The position numbers and the translations under genes are program-made. From the NCBI GenBank assembly GCA_964512955.1, contig CAZEKX010000009.1:1-47014 (forward strand): a stretch of DNA of 47,014 nucleotides, written 5' to 3'. Every line of letters begins with the position of its first letter. The first letter of the stretch is position 1. The notes beneath the pieces are model-generated. The model had not been told where the DNA came from. It did not search any database and was given only the letters and a program-made list of their open reading frames with translations. The DNA comes from HGM04593 sp964512955 (GTDB lineage: Bacteria; Bacteroidota; Bacteroidia; Bacteroidales; Bacteroidaceae). Of this stretch, positions 1 through 8,434 are shown one piece after another.

Positions 1-92
1 TTGTGAGAAAATTAACGGCATACCGCACTATGTCCTCGCTTTCTCTCCAAAAAATTGACACTTCATTTTCCTAAAAACTTAATGCGCACCAC

Positions 93-138
93 GAACCACA
101 TTATGATTTTTATCTCTTAGCATAAGGTAACTTCTAAA
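93..138 (+). repeat. 46-bp imperfect direct repeat, copy A
   Basis: It matches 337-382 at 43 of 46 positions. The core reads TTATGATTTTTATCTC, then TTAGCATAAGGTAACTTC. A short inverted repeat TTATG/CATAA lies inside, so RNA or DNA could fold as a small hairpin. The downstream GACACCGAG at 166-174 is also shared with copy B. Confidence 0.8.
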
Positions 139-336
139 ACCTCGGCACTGTCGAAATTAGAGTGAGACACCGAGCAGTTTAAAGGCCATTGTGTGAAAGC
201 CCTTGCAAGCGAACGAAACCAAACTTGTTTGAGTTTTACAGTGAGCGCAGCAGGGGTTCGCACTAATCCGTTTCATGTGCTAACACAAACTGTTTCACTT
301 ACGGTGCCGGTTATTTTAAACATTACCTTTTTACGC

Positions 337-382
337 GAACCATCTTATGATTTTTATCTATTAGCATAAGGTAACTTCTAAA
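337..382 (+). repeat. 46-bp imperfect direct repeat, copy B
   Basis: Second copy of the repeat at 93-138. Here the internal dyad is one pair longer (CTTATG/CATAAG). GACACCGAG recurs at 416-424. Function unknown; a family of intergenic repeats scattered in the genome is the simplest idea. Confidence 0.8.
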
Positions 383-602
383 GAGATACAAGTGTAAAGA
401 AAGAGAGGTTCATGGGACACCGAGAAGTAGAAAGAGAAAACTACCAACTACCCTATTATTCCATAACAGAATAAAAGGAAAACAATAAACAGATTCACCC
501 TCATTGATATATGAAGTGCCGATGCGAAGCAACGGCAAGAGAAGAAGAAAAAGACAGAATTATAGACTATATATATTATAATAGGTATTACCTCATAAAA
601 AC

Positions 603-1157
603 TCAATTACGTACACCCCTTTTTCGAAGTTTCTTCACAGTCGTTTCACCAATCATACCATCATCGAAAAGACCCTCGACCTTTTGAAACAACCTAACCG
701 CTTTGACAAGTTCCCCATCGTAAAGCACCTGCCCATCGGAAGTATACGGAATATCTTTCTCATCGATAAAGAGATTCCGCACCAATATATCGGCAACCTT
801 CTTCACATCGGGACCATAATCGCCACGCATTATCACTCTATCGCCTAGAGAATACTTGGGAGCATACGTTACAGAATCTATACGAGGTTCTTTTTTTGTA
901 TTTGCCCTCTTTGAGACATCTTTTTTACTCTTTTTCTTTACCGAAGATTTTTTGGATGTTCCTCTCTCCTTTGTACTTTTCTTGGTTGTGGCAACCTTCT
1001 TTTCCGAAACATTCTTGCCCCCTGTTCGTTTTCCGCTCCATATTCCGCGGTTAGAGAAGCGTAAGAGAGAATCGCGACTATTGAACTGTGCATCGACATG
1101 CATTGATATCGACACAAGCAACACGAGCAGTAATATTCTTAGCGAATTATCTTTCAT
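603..1157 (-). CDS. secreted peptidoglycan-binding-like protein
   Basis: 184 residues. A hydrophobic signal peptide (about 1-23, ending HVDA-Q) is followed by a very basic Lys/Ser/Thr-rich linker (about 45-92) and a C-terminal module (about 100-184). That module shows the PG_binding_1 pattern: RGDYGPDVKKV, then LFQKVEGLFDDGMIGETTVKKL. Such modules bind the cell wall or serve as anchors for hydrolases. No catalytic domain is visible, so this is probably a periplasmic wall-binding accessory protein. It overlaps the end of the upstream pseudouridine synthase by 11 nt, so it is the last gene of an rlmD-rluA-like operon. The functional link to RNA modification is unclear; the grouping may be only transcriptional. 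Confidence 0.7.
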   Translation of the reverse strand: MKDNSLRILLLVLLVSISMHVDAQFNSRDSLLRFSNRGIWSGKRTGGKNVSEKKVATTKKSTKERGTSKKSSVKKKSKKDVSKRANTKKEPRIDSVTYAPKYSLGDRVIMRGDYGPDVKKVADILVRNLFIDEKDIPYTSDGQVLYDGELVKAVRLFQKVEGLFDDGMIGETTVKKLRKRGVRN

Positions 1158-2034
1158 TCATTCTGCGTTCAAAACATTCGGGAACCGGAGTTTCGAAACG
1201 AAGGTATTTACCTGTAACCGGATGTCGGAAGCAGAGCATGTAGGCATGAAGTCCCAAACGACGTATGGAATCGTCGTTGCTACCATACTTATGGTCGCCC
1301 ACGACAGGGTGTCCGATATCTGCCATGTGTACACGTATCTGGTTTTTCCTACCGGTCTCCAGTTCCAACTCCACAAGAGAGTATCCGTTACCTTTCTCGA
1401 GAAGATGATAGTGCGTAACCGCATATTGTCCGCCATTATCCACTCTGCTGGAGTGAATTACAAACCGCTTATCCTCGGTGAGCCACGAACGAACTACTCC
1501 ATCGCTCTTTTCCAATTCCCCGGAGACAAGTGCTATGTATCGGCGGTCGGTTACAAGTTCCTGCCATCCGCGTATAAGAGACTGTTGGGTCTGTACATCC
1601 TTGGCATAGACCATGAGCCCCGATGTATCGCGGTCGAGACGATGCACCAGATGCGATGTGTTTCGCCCTCCTCCTTTTTCGAGATAGCGGTTCAGCACTG
1701 TCTGTACTGTCTCTTGACGTGTATTATTACTCATGGATAGCAGTCCGGGACGTTTGTCTATAACCAACAGATAAGGATCTTCGTATACAATATCCAAATC
1801 TTTGCTATGGAAAGCCATCTTATGTTTCGAACGGTCGAGTTGCACCAACTGTCCCGGTACAAGTTCTGTAAGAGGATGTGTGGTTATCTTATTATCTACC
1901 AGCACTACTCTGTTGGTGAGCAAAGCCTTAACACGGTTGCGACTTATACCATGCATCTTTTCCATGAGAAAAGGGAGCAGTTGTGTTGCCTCTGTTACGT
2001 TAAAACTGAGTAATGTTTTTATATTTCTTCGCAT
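1147..2034 (-). CDS. RluA-family RNA pseudouridine synthase
   Basis: 295 residues. An N-terminal S4-like RNA-binding segment (about 15-70) precedes the catalytic domain with the RluA signature HLVHRLDRDTSGLMVYAK, whose second Asp is the catalytic one. It isomerises specific uridines to pseudouridine in 23S rRNA and possibly tRNA; the exact site cannot be read from sequence. The start ATG at 2034 lies 18 nt after the rlmD stop and the 3' end overlaps the next gene by 11 nt, consistent with one operon of rRNA-modifying enzymes. Confidence 0.88.
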   Translation of the reverse strand: MRRNIKTLLSFNVTEATQLLPFLMEKMHGISRNRVKALLTNRVVLVDNKITTHPLTELVPGQLVQLDRSKHKMAFHSKDLDIVYEDPYLLVIDKRPGLLSMSNNTRQETVQTVLNRYLEKGGGRNTSHLVHRLDRDTSGLMVYAKDVQTQQSLIRGWQELVTDRRYIALVSGELEKSDGVVRSWLTEDKRFVIHSSRVDNGGQYAVTHYHLLEKGNGYSLVELELETGRKNQIRVHMADIGHPVVGDHKYGSNDDSIRRLGLHAYMLCFRHPVTGKYLRFETPVPECFERRMNER

Positions 2035-2052
2035 AATACAATTAAGATGGTT

Positions 2053-3471
2053 TTACCGACGTTCGAGCAGAACCACGTTTTCGACATGGTGTGTATGTGG
2101 GAACATATCTACAGGCTGAACAGCAGTAACCTTGTAATCGGCATCGAGCAACGCCAAGTCGCGCGCCTGCGTTGCAGGGTTACAACTAACATATACAATG
2201 CGACGCGGAGCAGCAAAAAGAATGGTATCTATAACATCGCTATGCATGCCGGCACGTGGAGGGTCGGTTATGATGACATCGGGGCGACCATGCTCCTCGA
2301 TAAATTCTCGTGTGAGGACATCTTTCATATCCCCGGCAAAAAAGGTGAGGTTGTCCAGACCGTTTATTTCAGTGTTGACACGTGCATCAATAACAGCATC
2401 CTCAACATACTCAACACCCACTACTGTTCGTGCTTCACGCGCAACAAAGTTGGCGATGGTACCGGTACCAGTATAAAGGTCATAGACAACCTCACTTCCT
2501 GTCAGGGCGGCAAAATCGCGTGCCACCTTATATAATTTATATGCCTGACGGCTATTTGTCTGATAAAAAGATTTGGGACCAACCTTAAACCTAAGTCCTT
2601 CCATCTCTTCAAAAATAACATCAGTGCCCTTAAAGGTATGAACCTCCAAGTCCCCGAATGTATCGTTACATTTATTATTTATTACATACAGCAACGAGGT
2701 TACCTCGGGGAAGGTATCGGCAATATACTGCAAGACACCCTGCAACTGTGCCATTTCGGCATCGTTAGTTATTTTTGCTTGCACAAGCAACATTACCTCG
2801 CCCGTTGTGGATGTGCGCAACATAATACCGCGCAAAACACCCTCTTGTGAGCGTAAGTCGAAGAAAGGTACCCCCTGCTCTATTGCATAACTGCGTATTC
2901 CGTTACGCAAGCGATTGTTCAGGTCGGGCATCAGATGGCACTCCTCAATATCGAGTACTTTGTCGAATGCCCCCGGGATATGAAAACCCAAAGCATTCAT
3001 GTTGTCATATTTTGTACTCTTCTCAACCTCTTCCCAAGTGAGCCATCGTTTATTGCTGAAGGTAAACTCCAACTTATTGCGATATTCGCGTGTAAGTTCC
3101 GAGCCCAATATCGGAGATATTTCGGGCAGTTCCACCTTCCCAATACGAGTAAGAGCATCGACCACCTGTTGCTGTTTGTATTTCAATTGGTGTTCGTAGG
3201 CTAAGCACTGCCACTTGCAGCCGCCACACACACCATAGTGTTTACAAAAAGGAACATCGCGTTCCGACGAGTACTCATAAAAACGAACAGCCTCGGCCTC
3301 GGCATAACTGTTTTTTTTGCGACGCAATTTAAGGTCGACCACATCGCCCGGTACTACGTATGGTGCAAATACCACCATTTCGTTCACGCGAGCCAATGCT
3401 TTGCCCTCGGCAGCCACACCTGTTATCTTCACCCGTTCTATAATAGGTAATTCTTTCTTTTTTCTTGCCAT
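2053..3471 (-). CDS. rlmD: 23S rRNA (uracil-C5)-methyltransferase RlmD-like
   Basis: 472 residues from the chosen ATG at 3471 (MARKKK). An upstream in-frame ATG at 3543 exists, but the likely promoter at 3511-3518 lies inside that extension, so the shorter start is preferred. An N-terminal TRAM-like domain is followed by the iron-sulfur cysteine cluster (CKHYGVCGGCKWQC) and a C-terminal SAM methyltransferase fold. That fold has FYQTNSRQA, the SAM loop YTGTGTIANF, DPPRAG, and the catalytic Cys motif YVSCNPATQARDL. TrmA/RumA-family enzymes of this type methylate U747 or U1939 of 23S rRNA; the paralogue assignment (RlmD versus RlmCD) is uncertain. First gene of a three-gene minus-strand operon, divergent from ppdK. 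Confidence 0.88.
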   Translation of the reverse strand: MARKKKELPIIERVKITGVAAEGKALARVNEMVVFAPYVVPGDVVDLKLRRKKNSYAEAEAVRFYEYSSERDVPFCKHYGVCGGCKWQCLAYEHQLKYKQQQVVDALTRIGKVELPEISPILGSELTREYRNKLEFTFSNKRWLTWEEVEKSTKYDNMNALGFHIPGAFDKVLDIEECHLMPDLNNRLRNGIRSYAIEQGVPFFDLRSQEGVLRGIMLRTSTTGEVMLLVQAKITNDAEMAQLQGVLQYIADTFPEVTSLLYVINNKCNDTFGDLEVHTFKGTDVIFEEMEGLRFKVGPKSFYQTNSRQAYKLYKVARDFAALTGSEVVYDLYTGTGTIANFVAREARTVVGVEYVEDAVIDARVNTEINGLDNLTFFAGDMKDVLTREFIEEHGRPDVIITDPPRAGMHSDVIDTILFAAPRRIVYVSCNPATQARDLALLDADYKVTAVQPVDMFPHTHHVENVVLLERR

Positions 3472-3510
3472 ATTAATAATGTATCTACAAGTACAAGAAC
3501 TAACCACGTG

Positions 3511-3518
3511 CAAAAATA
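3511..3518 (-). promoter_or_regulatory. -7 element of the rlmD operon
   Basis: The minus strand reads TATTTTTG, matching the Bacteroidota -7 consensus TAnnTTTG, about 40 nt upstream of the rlmD ATG at 3471. No clear -33 TTTG is visible. Confidence 0.55.
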
Positions 3519-3622
3519 CAACCATTTTCTTAATTTTTGGCATATTTTGAGCATTTTCTTCAAAATTTAATATTTATAAATTATATTTCACGTTTACTAT
3601 TTTATTTTACAAACATTTTTTC

Positions 3623-3630
3623 TACATTTG
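3623..3630 (+). promoter_or_regulatory. -7 element of ppdK
   Basis: TACATTTG matches TAnnTTTG. Transcription would start near 3636, giving a leader of about 95 nt. The leader contains a 7-bp inverted repeat (CATGTTT at 3645-3651, AAACATG at 3658-3664). Confidence 0.65.
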
Positions 3631-3728
3631 CAGATTAGAAAAGACATGTTTGAGACAAAACATGGACTTTTGTGTTAGATATTAAAATATTTTTCTTATT
3701 ATCAACAACATAATAAACTCAAAGATTT

Positions 3729-6449
3729 ATGACAGACAAAAGAGTCTACACCTTTGGTAACGGAAGTGCCGAGGGTAACGCAACAATGAGGAATTTGTTA
3801 GGAGGTAAAGGTGCCAACTTGGCAGAGATGAACCTTATAGGTATTCCCGTTCCTCCCGGATTCACTATCACAACAGAAGTTTGTAACGAATATTACAAGT
3901 TGGGTCGTGAGCAGGTAATAGAGTTGCTTAGAAGCGAGGTTACAGCAGCCGTTAATCATGTAGAGAAACTTATGAACTCTACATTCGGAGACCCCAAGAA
4001 TCCTCTTCTTGTATCGGTTCGTTCAGGTGCTCGTGCATCTATGCCCGGTATGATGGATACCATCTTGAACCTTGGTCTTAACGACATAGTTGTAGAAGGT
4101 CTCTGCGAGAAAACCGGTAACCCCAAATTCGCTTGGGACTCTTACCGCCGTTTCGTACAGATGTACGGAGACGTTGTTTTGGGTATGAAACCCACAAGCA
4201 AAGATGAGATTGACCCATTCGAAGCAATCATTGAGAAAGTTAAGCACGAAGAAGGCGTTGTTCTCGACAAAGACTTGAGCGTAGATGCACTCAAACGTCT
4301 TGTTTCGGAGTTCAAGGCTGCTGTTAAGGCTCAGACAGGCAAAGACTTCCCCACCGACGCTTACGAGCAACTTTGGGGCGCTATCTGCGCAGTGTTCGAA
4401 TCATGGAACAACGAGCGCGCTATCCTCTACCGTCGTATGGAGAAAATTCCCGATGAGTGGGGAACAGCAGTATCGGTACAAGCAATGGTATTCGGTAACA
4501 TGGGTGAGACATCGGCTACCGGTGTATGCTTCTCTCGCGACGCTGCAACAGGTGAGAACCTCTTTAACGGAGAGTATCTTATCAACGCACAGGGTGAGGA
4601 CGTAGTAGCAGGTATCCGCACACCTCAACAGATTACAAAGATTGGTTCACAGCGTTGGGCTGCATTGCAGAACATCAGCGAAGAGGAGCGTGCAAGCAAA
4701 TTCCCCTCAATGGAAGAGGCTATGCCCGAGATTTACAAAGAACTCGACGCTATACAGACACGTCTCGAGGACCACTACAAAGATATGCAGGACATGGAGT
4801 TCACCGTACAGGAGGGTAAACTATGGTTCTTGCAGACACGTAACGGTAAACGTACAGGTGCCGCAATGGTTAAGATTGCAATGGACCTCTACCGCGACGG
4901 TATCATCGATGACAAGACCGCTTTGAAACGTATGGAGCCCGAGAAACTCAACGAACTTCTCCACCCCGTATTCGACACAGCGGCACTTGCTAAGGCAAAA
5001 GTTATTGCCAATGGTCTTCCCGCATCTCCCGGTGCAGCAACAGGTCGCATCGTATTCTTTGCAGAAGATGCTGCTAAGTGGGCTGAGGATGGCGAGAAGG
5101 TTGTTCTTGTACGTATTGAGACCTCTCCCGAGGACCTCGCAGGTATGGCAGCCGCTCAAGGTATCTTGACCGCTCGTGGTGGTATGACATCACACGCAGC
5201 CGTTGTTGCTCGTGGTATGGGTAAATGCTGCGTATCGGGTGCCGGAACATTGGTAATCGATTACAAGAAACGCACCATTACAGTAGACGACCTCGTTTTG
5301 AACGAAGGCGACTACATCTCGTTGAACGGTTCTACAGGACAGGTTATCGAGGGTAAAGTAGAGACAAAGGCTCCCGAACTCAGCGGCGACTTCGCAGAGT
5401 TGATGGAGATTTGCGATAAATATGCACGTCTTGCAGTACGTACAAATGCCGACACACCCCACGATGCAGAGGTTGCTCGCAACTTCGGTGCAACAGGTAT
5501 CGGTCTCTGCCGTACAGAACACATGTTCTTCGAGGGAGAGAAGATTAAGGCAATGCGTGAGATGATTCTTGCAGAGACATTGAAAGAGCGTCAGATTGCA
5601 CTCGACAAGTTGCTTCCCTTCCAGAAAGCAGACTTCGTTGGTATATTCCGTGCAATGGCAGGACTCCCTGTTACAGTACGTCTCCTCGATCCACCTCTCC
5701 ACGAGTTCGTACCCCACGAGGCAAAAGGCCAGCAGATGTTGGCAGAGGCTATGGGCAAGACAGTTGAGTCTGTTCAGCGTCGTGTAAAGGCACTCGAAGA
5801 GTTCAACCCCATGTTGGGTCATCGCGGTTGCCGTTTGGGTAACACATATCCCGAGATTACAAAGATGCAGACACGCGCTATCCTGGGTGCTGCTCTCGAG
5901 TTGAAGAAAGAGGGAATATCGGTATATCCCGAGATTATGGTTCCCCTCGTAGGTATCATCACCGAGTTCGAGGAGCAGAAGAAAGCAATTGTAGAGGCAG
6001 CCAATGCACTCTTCGCAGAGGAAGGCGACAGCGTAGAATACAAGATTGGTACAATGATTGAGATACCTCGCGCAGCCCTCACAGCCGACCAGATTGCACA
6101 ACAGGCAGAGTTCTTCTCATTTGGTACAAACGACCTTACACAGATGACCTTCGGTTACTCACGCGACGACGTTAACTCGTTCCTCCCCATCTACTTGAAG
6201 AAGAAGATTCTTAAGAACGACCCGTTCCAGGTACTCGACCAGACAGGTGTTGGCCAACTCGTTGAGATGGCAACAAGCAAGGGACGCGGTGTAAATGCAA
6301 ACCTCAAATGCGGTATTTGCGGTGAGCATGGTGGTGAGCCCGAATCAGTTAAGTTCTGCCACAGAACAGGTTTGAACTACGTAAGTTGTTCACCTTTCCG
6401 CGTGCCTATCGCACGTCTTGCTGCTGCGCAGGCTGCTGTGGAAGAATAA
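3729..6449 (+). CDS. ppdK: pyruvate, phosphate dikinase
   Basis: 906 residues, full length for the family. It interconverts pyruvate + ATP + Pi and phosphoenolpyruvate + AMP + PPi in the cytoplasm and in anaerobes often works at the pyruvate-PEP node of glycolysis or gluconeogenesis. The N-terminal ATP-grasp domain begins GNGSAEGN...LLGGKGANLAEM. The swivelling phospho-His domain carries TSHAAVVARGMGK with His489, and the C-terminal PEP/pyruvate TIM barrel ends with CGICGEHGGEP, where Cys864 is the expected catalytic acid. It is a stand-alone gene with its own promoter and a strong downstream hairpin. No regulatory PDRP kinase/phosphatase gene is adjacent. Confidence 0.97.
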   Translation: MTDKRVYTFGNGSAEGNATMRNLLGGKGANLAEMNLIGIPVPPGFTITTEVCNEYYKLGREQVIELLRSEVTAAVNHVEKLMNSTFGDPKNPLLVSVRSGARASMPGMMDTILNLGLNDIVVEGLCEKTGNPKFAWDSYRRFVQMYGDVVLGMKPTSKDEIDPFEAIIEKVKHEEGVVLDKDLSVDALKRLVSEFKAAVKAQTGKDFPTDAYEQLWGAICAVFESWNNERAILYRRMEKIPDEWGTAVSVQAMVFGNMGETSATGVCFSRDAATGENLFNGEYLINAQGEDVVAGIRTPQQITKIGSQRWAALQNISEEERASKFPSMEEAMPEIYKELDAIQTRLEDHYKDMQDMEFTVQEGKLWFLQTRNGKRTGAAMVKIAMDLYRDGIIDDKTALKRMEPEKLNELLHPVFDTAALAKAKVIANGLPASPGAATGRIVFFAEDAAKWAEDGEKVVLVRIETSPEDLAGMAAAQGILTARGGMTSHAAVVARGMGKCCVSGAGTLVIDYKKRTITVDDLVLNEGDYISLNGSTGQVIEGKVETKAPELSGDFAELMEICDKYARLAVRTNADTPHDAEVARNFGATGIGLCRTEHMFFEGEKIKAMREMILAETLKERQIALDKLLPFQKADFVGIFRAMAGLPVTVRLLDPPLHEFVPHEAKGQQMLAEAMGKTVESVQRRVKALEEFNPMLGHRGCRLGNTYPEITKMQTRAILGAALELKKEGISVYPEIMVPLVGIITEFEEQKKAIVEAANALFAEEGDSVEYKIGTMIEIPRAALTADQIAQQAEFFSFGTNDLTQMTFGYSRDDVNSFLPIYLKKKILKNDPFQVLDQTGVGQLVEMATSKGRGVNANLKCGICGEHGGEPESVKFCHRTGLNYVSCSPFRVPIARLAAAQAAVEE

Positions 6450-6477
6450 TCATAAATAATTGATTATACGATATTTA

Positions 6478-6522
6478 GGCGGTAGGCTTTTCATTCTCAA
6501 AGGCTTACCGCCTATTGTTTTG
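6478..6522 (+). terminator. intrinsic terminator of ppdK
   Basis: A 13-bp stem (6478-6490 with 6500-6512, two G:U pairs) closes a 9-nt loop and is followed by TATTGTTTTG. It lies 28 nt after the ppdK stop. Confidence 0.85.
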
Positions 6523-6610
6523 AATAAACGTGCGCGCATTATGCACGATAAACGAGCAGAATGAACGCAAAAATTGTACCATAGTTGTACCATTTACAGC
6601 ATAAAAGCGA

Positions 6611-6656
6611 TATAAAAAATACAATCCATTTAATTAGATGGATTGTATTTTTTATA
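6611..6656. terminator. bidirectional terminator, perfect 19-bp stem
   Basis: Arms 6611-6629 and 6638-6656 are perfectly complementary with an 8-nt loop. There is an A-run before the stem and a T-run at its end on either strand, so it can serve ppdK readthrough (+) and the PiT remnant (-). The 88 nt between this and the ppdK terminator contain TTGTACCAT twice, near 6575-6595, with no other recognisable feature. Confidence 0.85.
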
Positions 6657-6685
6657 ATTGTATTAGTTATCTTGTACTTTATAGT

Positions 6686-7230
6686 TTATATAAACAAATC
6701 GACAACTAAATATATACCACAAGCCAAAAGAGCACTAACAGGAATTGTCAACACCCAAGCCACAAGCAGACTGCGTGTTACGCCCCACCTTACCGCAGAC
6801 AATCTCTTTGTTGCACCTACACCGATGATGGCACCTGTAATTGTATGAGTTGTACTTACAGGAATCTTAAGGATTTCTGTTAAGAAAAGAGTAAATGCTC
6901 CTGCTGTTTCAGCAACCACACCTTCGAGTGGAGTTACCTTGGTAATTTTTGTACCCATTGTCTTTACAATTTTCCAACCACCGGACATTGTTCCCAAAGA
7001 AATAGCAGTAAAGCAGGCAATAGCAACCCAACTCGGCATATCATCGATGTTTGATATACCCCAATCGACACCATTAGCATGCGCCGCAATAAGTGCCGCC
7101 GCAATAATACCCATAACCTTTTGTGAATCGTTCAGACCATGACCGATACTAAACAATGCCGATGATACCAACTATAATTTTTTAAACCATCTTTCAGCAA
7201 CAGCAGGTCGTACTTTTCTACAAATATAAG
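6686..7230 (-). pseudogene. truncated PiT-family phosphate transporter
   Basis: The open part (6686-7171, 161 codons) is the C-terminal half of an inorganic phosphate (PHO4/PiT) permease: FSIGHGLNDSQKVMGI is the family signature and several membrane helices follow. There is no ATG; the frame opens only with TTG after a TAG at 7172-7174. Upstream of the stop the same frame still reads YICRKVRPAVAERWFKKL, so family-like coding runs across it as FKKL-stop-LVSSALFS where a residue such as Gln is expected: a nonsense change. Further upstream the resemblance fades and another stop lies near 7300; the N-terminal half is missing. Intact relatives have well over 300 residues. A decayed transporter gene is the best reading. 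Confidence 0.8.
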
Positions 7231-7721
7231 CAAAAACAGATTTATGCAAATTGAAGCCATAAAGAGTAAGGCAGACATAAATGGCTATTGTATTTGTTCA
7301 CACTATTTTTGTTCTATAAAAGAAATGTATATATAAATTTATACAATTTCTATAATTTTCGCTCAAATTAATATATAAAGAATTGCAATATCATAATATT
7401 TTATAAAATTTATCTATAAAACTTTGGAAATTCTAGAAACAAAAGATTATATTTGCAATAAAGTAAAAAAATGCTTCACCGTTAAATAATTCTAAAAGAA
7501 ACAGAGAAGAGAAATAAAAAAACAGATTTTAAGTGTTTATATTGCAAGTGGTTACCGGAAAAGTTCGCCAACAACAAAAAAACGTAATAACTATCCATTG
7601 CAATTTTGCAAAATCTTACACCACAATGTGTAGGTGTTATGGTTTATAGTATTTGCGTTTATGCAAAAAACATCGGTAATACATCCAAGACTACAGTATT
7701 ACAAATACAAAACTTATCACT
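7231..7721. other. AT-rich intergenic stretch with decayed coding and a leader
   Basis: 7231-7300 may be a further eroded part of the PiT gene. A consensus-quality promoter lies at 7423-7455, and the rest would be a leader of about 260 nt for the gene at 7722. It holds a 12-bp palindrome ATTTTGCAAAAT at 7603-7614 and no convincing small gene. Confidence 0.5.
7423..7455 (+). promoter_or_regulatory. promoter upstream of the 172-residue orphan gene
   Basis: TTTG at 7423-7426, a 21-bp spacer, then TATATTTG at 7448-7455: the Bacteroidota -33/-7 consensus with accepted spacing. The leader to the next start is unusually long (about 260 nt). Confidence 0.65.
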
Positions 7722-8240
7722 ATGTTTTCAGATTTTTTAAAAAGATTGTTTGGAAAGAGAGTTGCAAACGCAAACACAAACACGAACACAAAAGAGAAAG
7801 AGGCAACAACGACACCGATGTATGATTCGAGTGGATACGAAAGATTCGTGAATGAACAAATGGGAACAAACATACGTTATCATCCGTTTTATGTTAAAGA
7901 TAATATTTTTATTTCATCAAATGATTTAGAGATGTCGGTTCCCGGAGAATTTGATTCATATTCTGAGGAACTTGTAGATTTTGCACGCAGATGCGAAAGC
8001 AGTTTCAGTTACATTGCAGCGTCACATGTATCGGAAAAGATTACCGGTCCTACACTGAAAGCCTTCTACGAGGCTTTGAAGCGTGAGAAACTTTACATTC
8101 AACCGCCATTCGACAAAGAAAATAAGAAACTTTACGTTAAAACTACAGAGGATCTCCTTGAACGAATTATGTTTATCAAATACCAAAAGGTTAATGACCG
8201 ACTTTGCGAGGGAGGATATCGCAAAAAGAATATGCTTTAA
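7722..8240 (+). CDS. hypothetical protein (172 aa)
   Basis: I do not recognise this family. The N-terminus is short and amphipathic (MFSDFLKRLFGKR) and is followed by a low-complexity Asn/Thr/Lys stretch (about 15-30) and a mixed alpha/beta-looking remainder with many charged residues. There is no signal peptide and no membrane segment, so it is probably cytoplasmic. It is monocistronic, with an upstream promoter and a terminator hairpin 28 nt after the stop. Base composition is slightly more AT-rich than in the neighbours. The long leader suggests regulation at RNA level, but nothing specific can be named. Confidence 0.7.
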   Translation: MFSDFLKRLFGKRVANANTNTNTKEKEATTTPMYDSSGYERFVNEQMGTNIRYHPFYVKDNIFISSNDLEMSVPGEFDSYSEELVDFARRCESSFSYIAASHVSEKITGPTLKAFYEALKREKLYIQPPFDKENKKLYVKTTEDLLERIMFIKYQKVNDRLCEGGYRKKNML

Positions 8241-8267
8241 GAATTGATTATATAGCATAAAGTGTAG

Positions 8268-8293
8268 CAGAGGACTTATGTCCTCTGTTTCTT
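8268..8293 (+). terminator. intrinsic terminator
   Basis: 8-bp stem CAGAGGAC/GTCCTCTG with TTAT loop, followed by TTTCTT. It ends the 172-residue orphan gene. Confidence 0.8.
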
Positions 8294-8399
8294 CTATCAA
8301 ATAAAAGCACATAACAATCCTGACAAAAAGATTGCAATGTAAAATTGCCTTATTTTCCAAATTCTACTATTTTCTCGCAGGTTCTTTCCATATTTTCAG

Positions 8400-8407
8400 T
8401 ATCTTCG
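8400..8407 (+). promoter_or_regulatory. -7 element of the DedA-family gene
   Basis: TATCTTCG followed by C, of the TAnnTTCG type seen repeatedly in this window; 28 nt upstream of the ATG at 8435. Confidence 0.5.
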
Positions 8408-8434
8408 CGCAATAAAACAAAAAAAGAACAGACT

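Larger units (their letters stand above)
1..602. other. non-coding stretch at window start
   Basis: I find no convincing protein-coding gene here on either strand and nothing that looks like rRNA, tRNA, tmRNA or RNase P RNA. The stretch contains two copies of a 46-bp repeat (93-138 and 337-382), each followed about 30 nt later by GACACCGAG. It lies downstream of the minus-strand rlmD operon. I see no clear terminator hairpin after position 603 in the minus direction. Confidence 0.6.

Noticed and set aside
1..602. Possible CRISPR, tRNA or rRNA at the window start
   Set aside because: Only two repeat copies with a 198-nt gap; no cloverleaf or conserved rRNA segments.
856..1740. Long open frame on the plus strand (294 codons)
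   Set aside because: It is antisense to the pseudouridine synthase and the peptidoglycan-binding gene, shows no family motif, and has no promoter; the minus-strand genes have clear signatures.
5190..6101. 303-codon minus-strand frame inside ppdK
   Set aside because: Cys-rich, low-complexity antisense shadow of a strongly conserved enzyme.
7634..7825. 63-codon plus-strand frame in the leader of the orphan gene
   Set aside because: Overlaps the start of the better supported frame at 7722 and is mostly Lys/His/Arg-rich out-of-frame reading of its low-complexity part.
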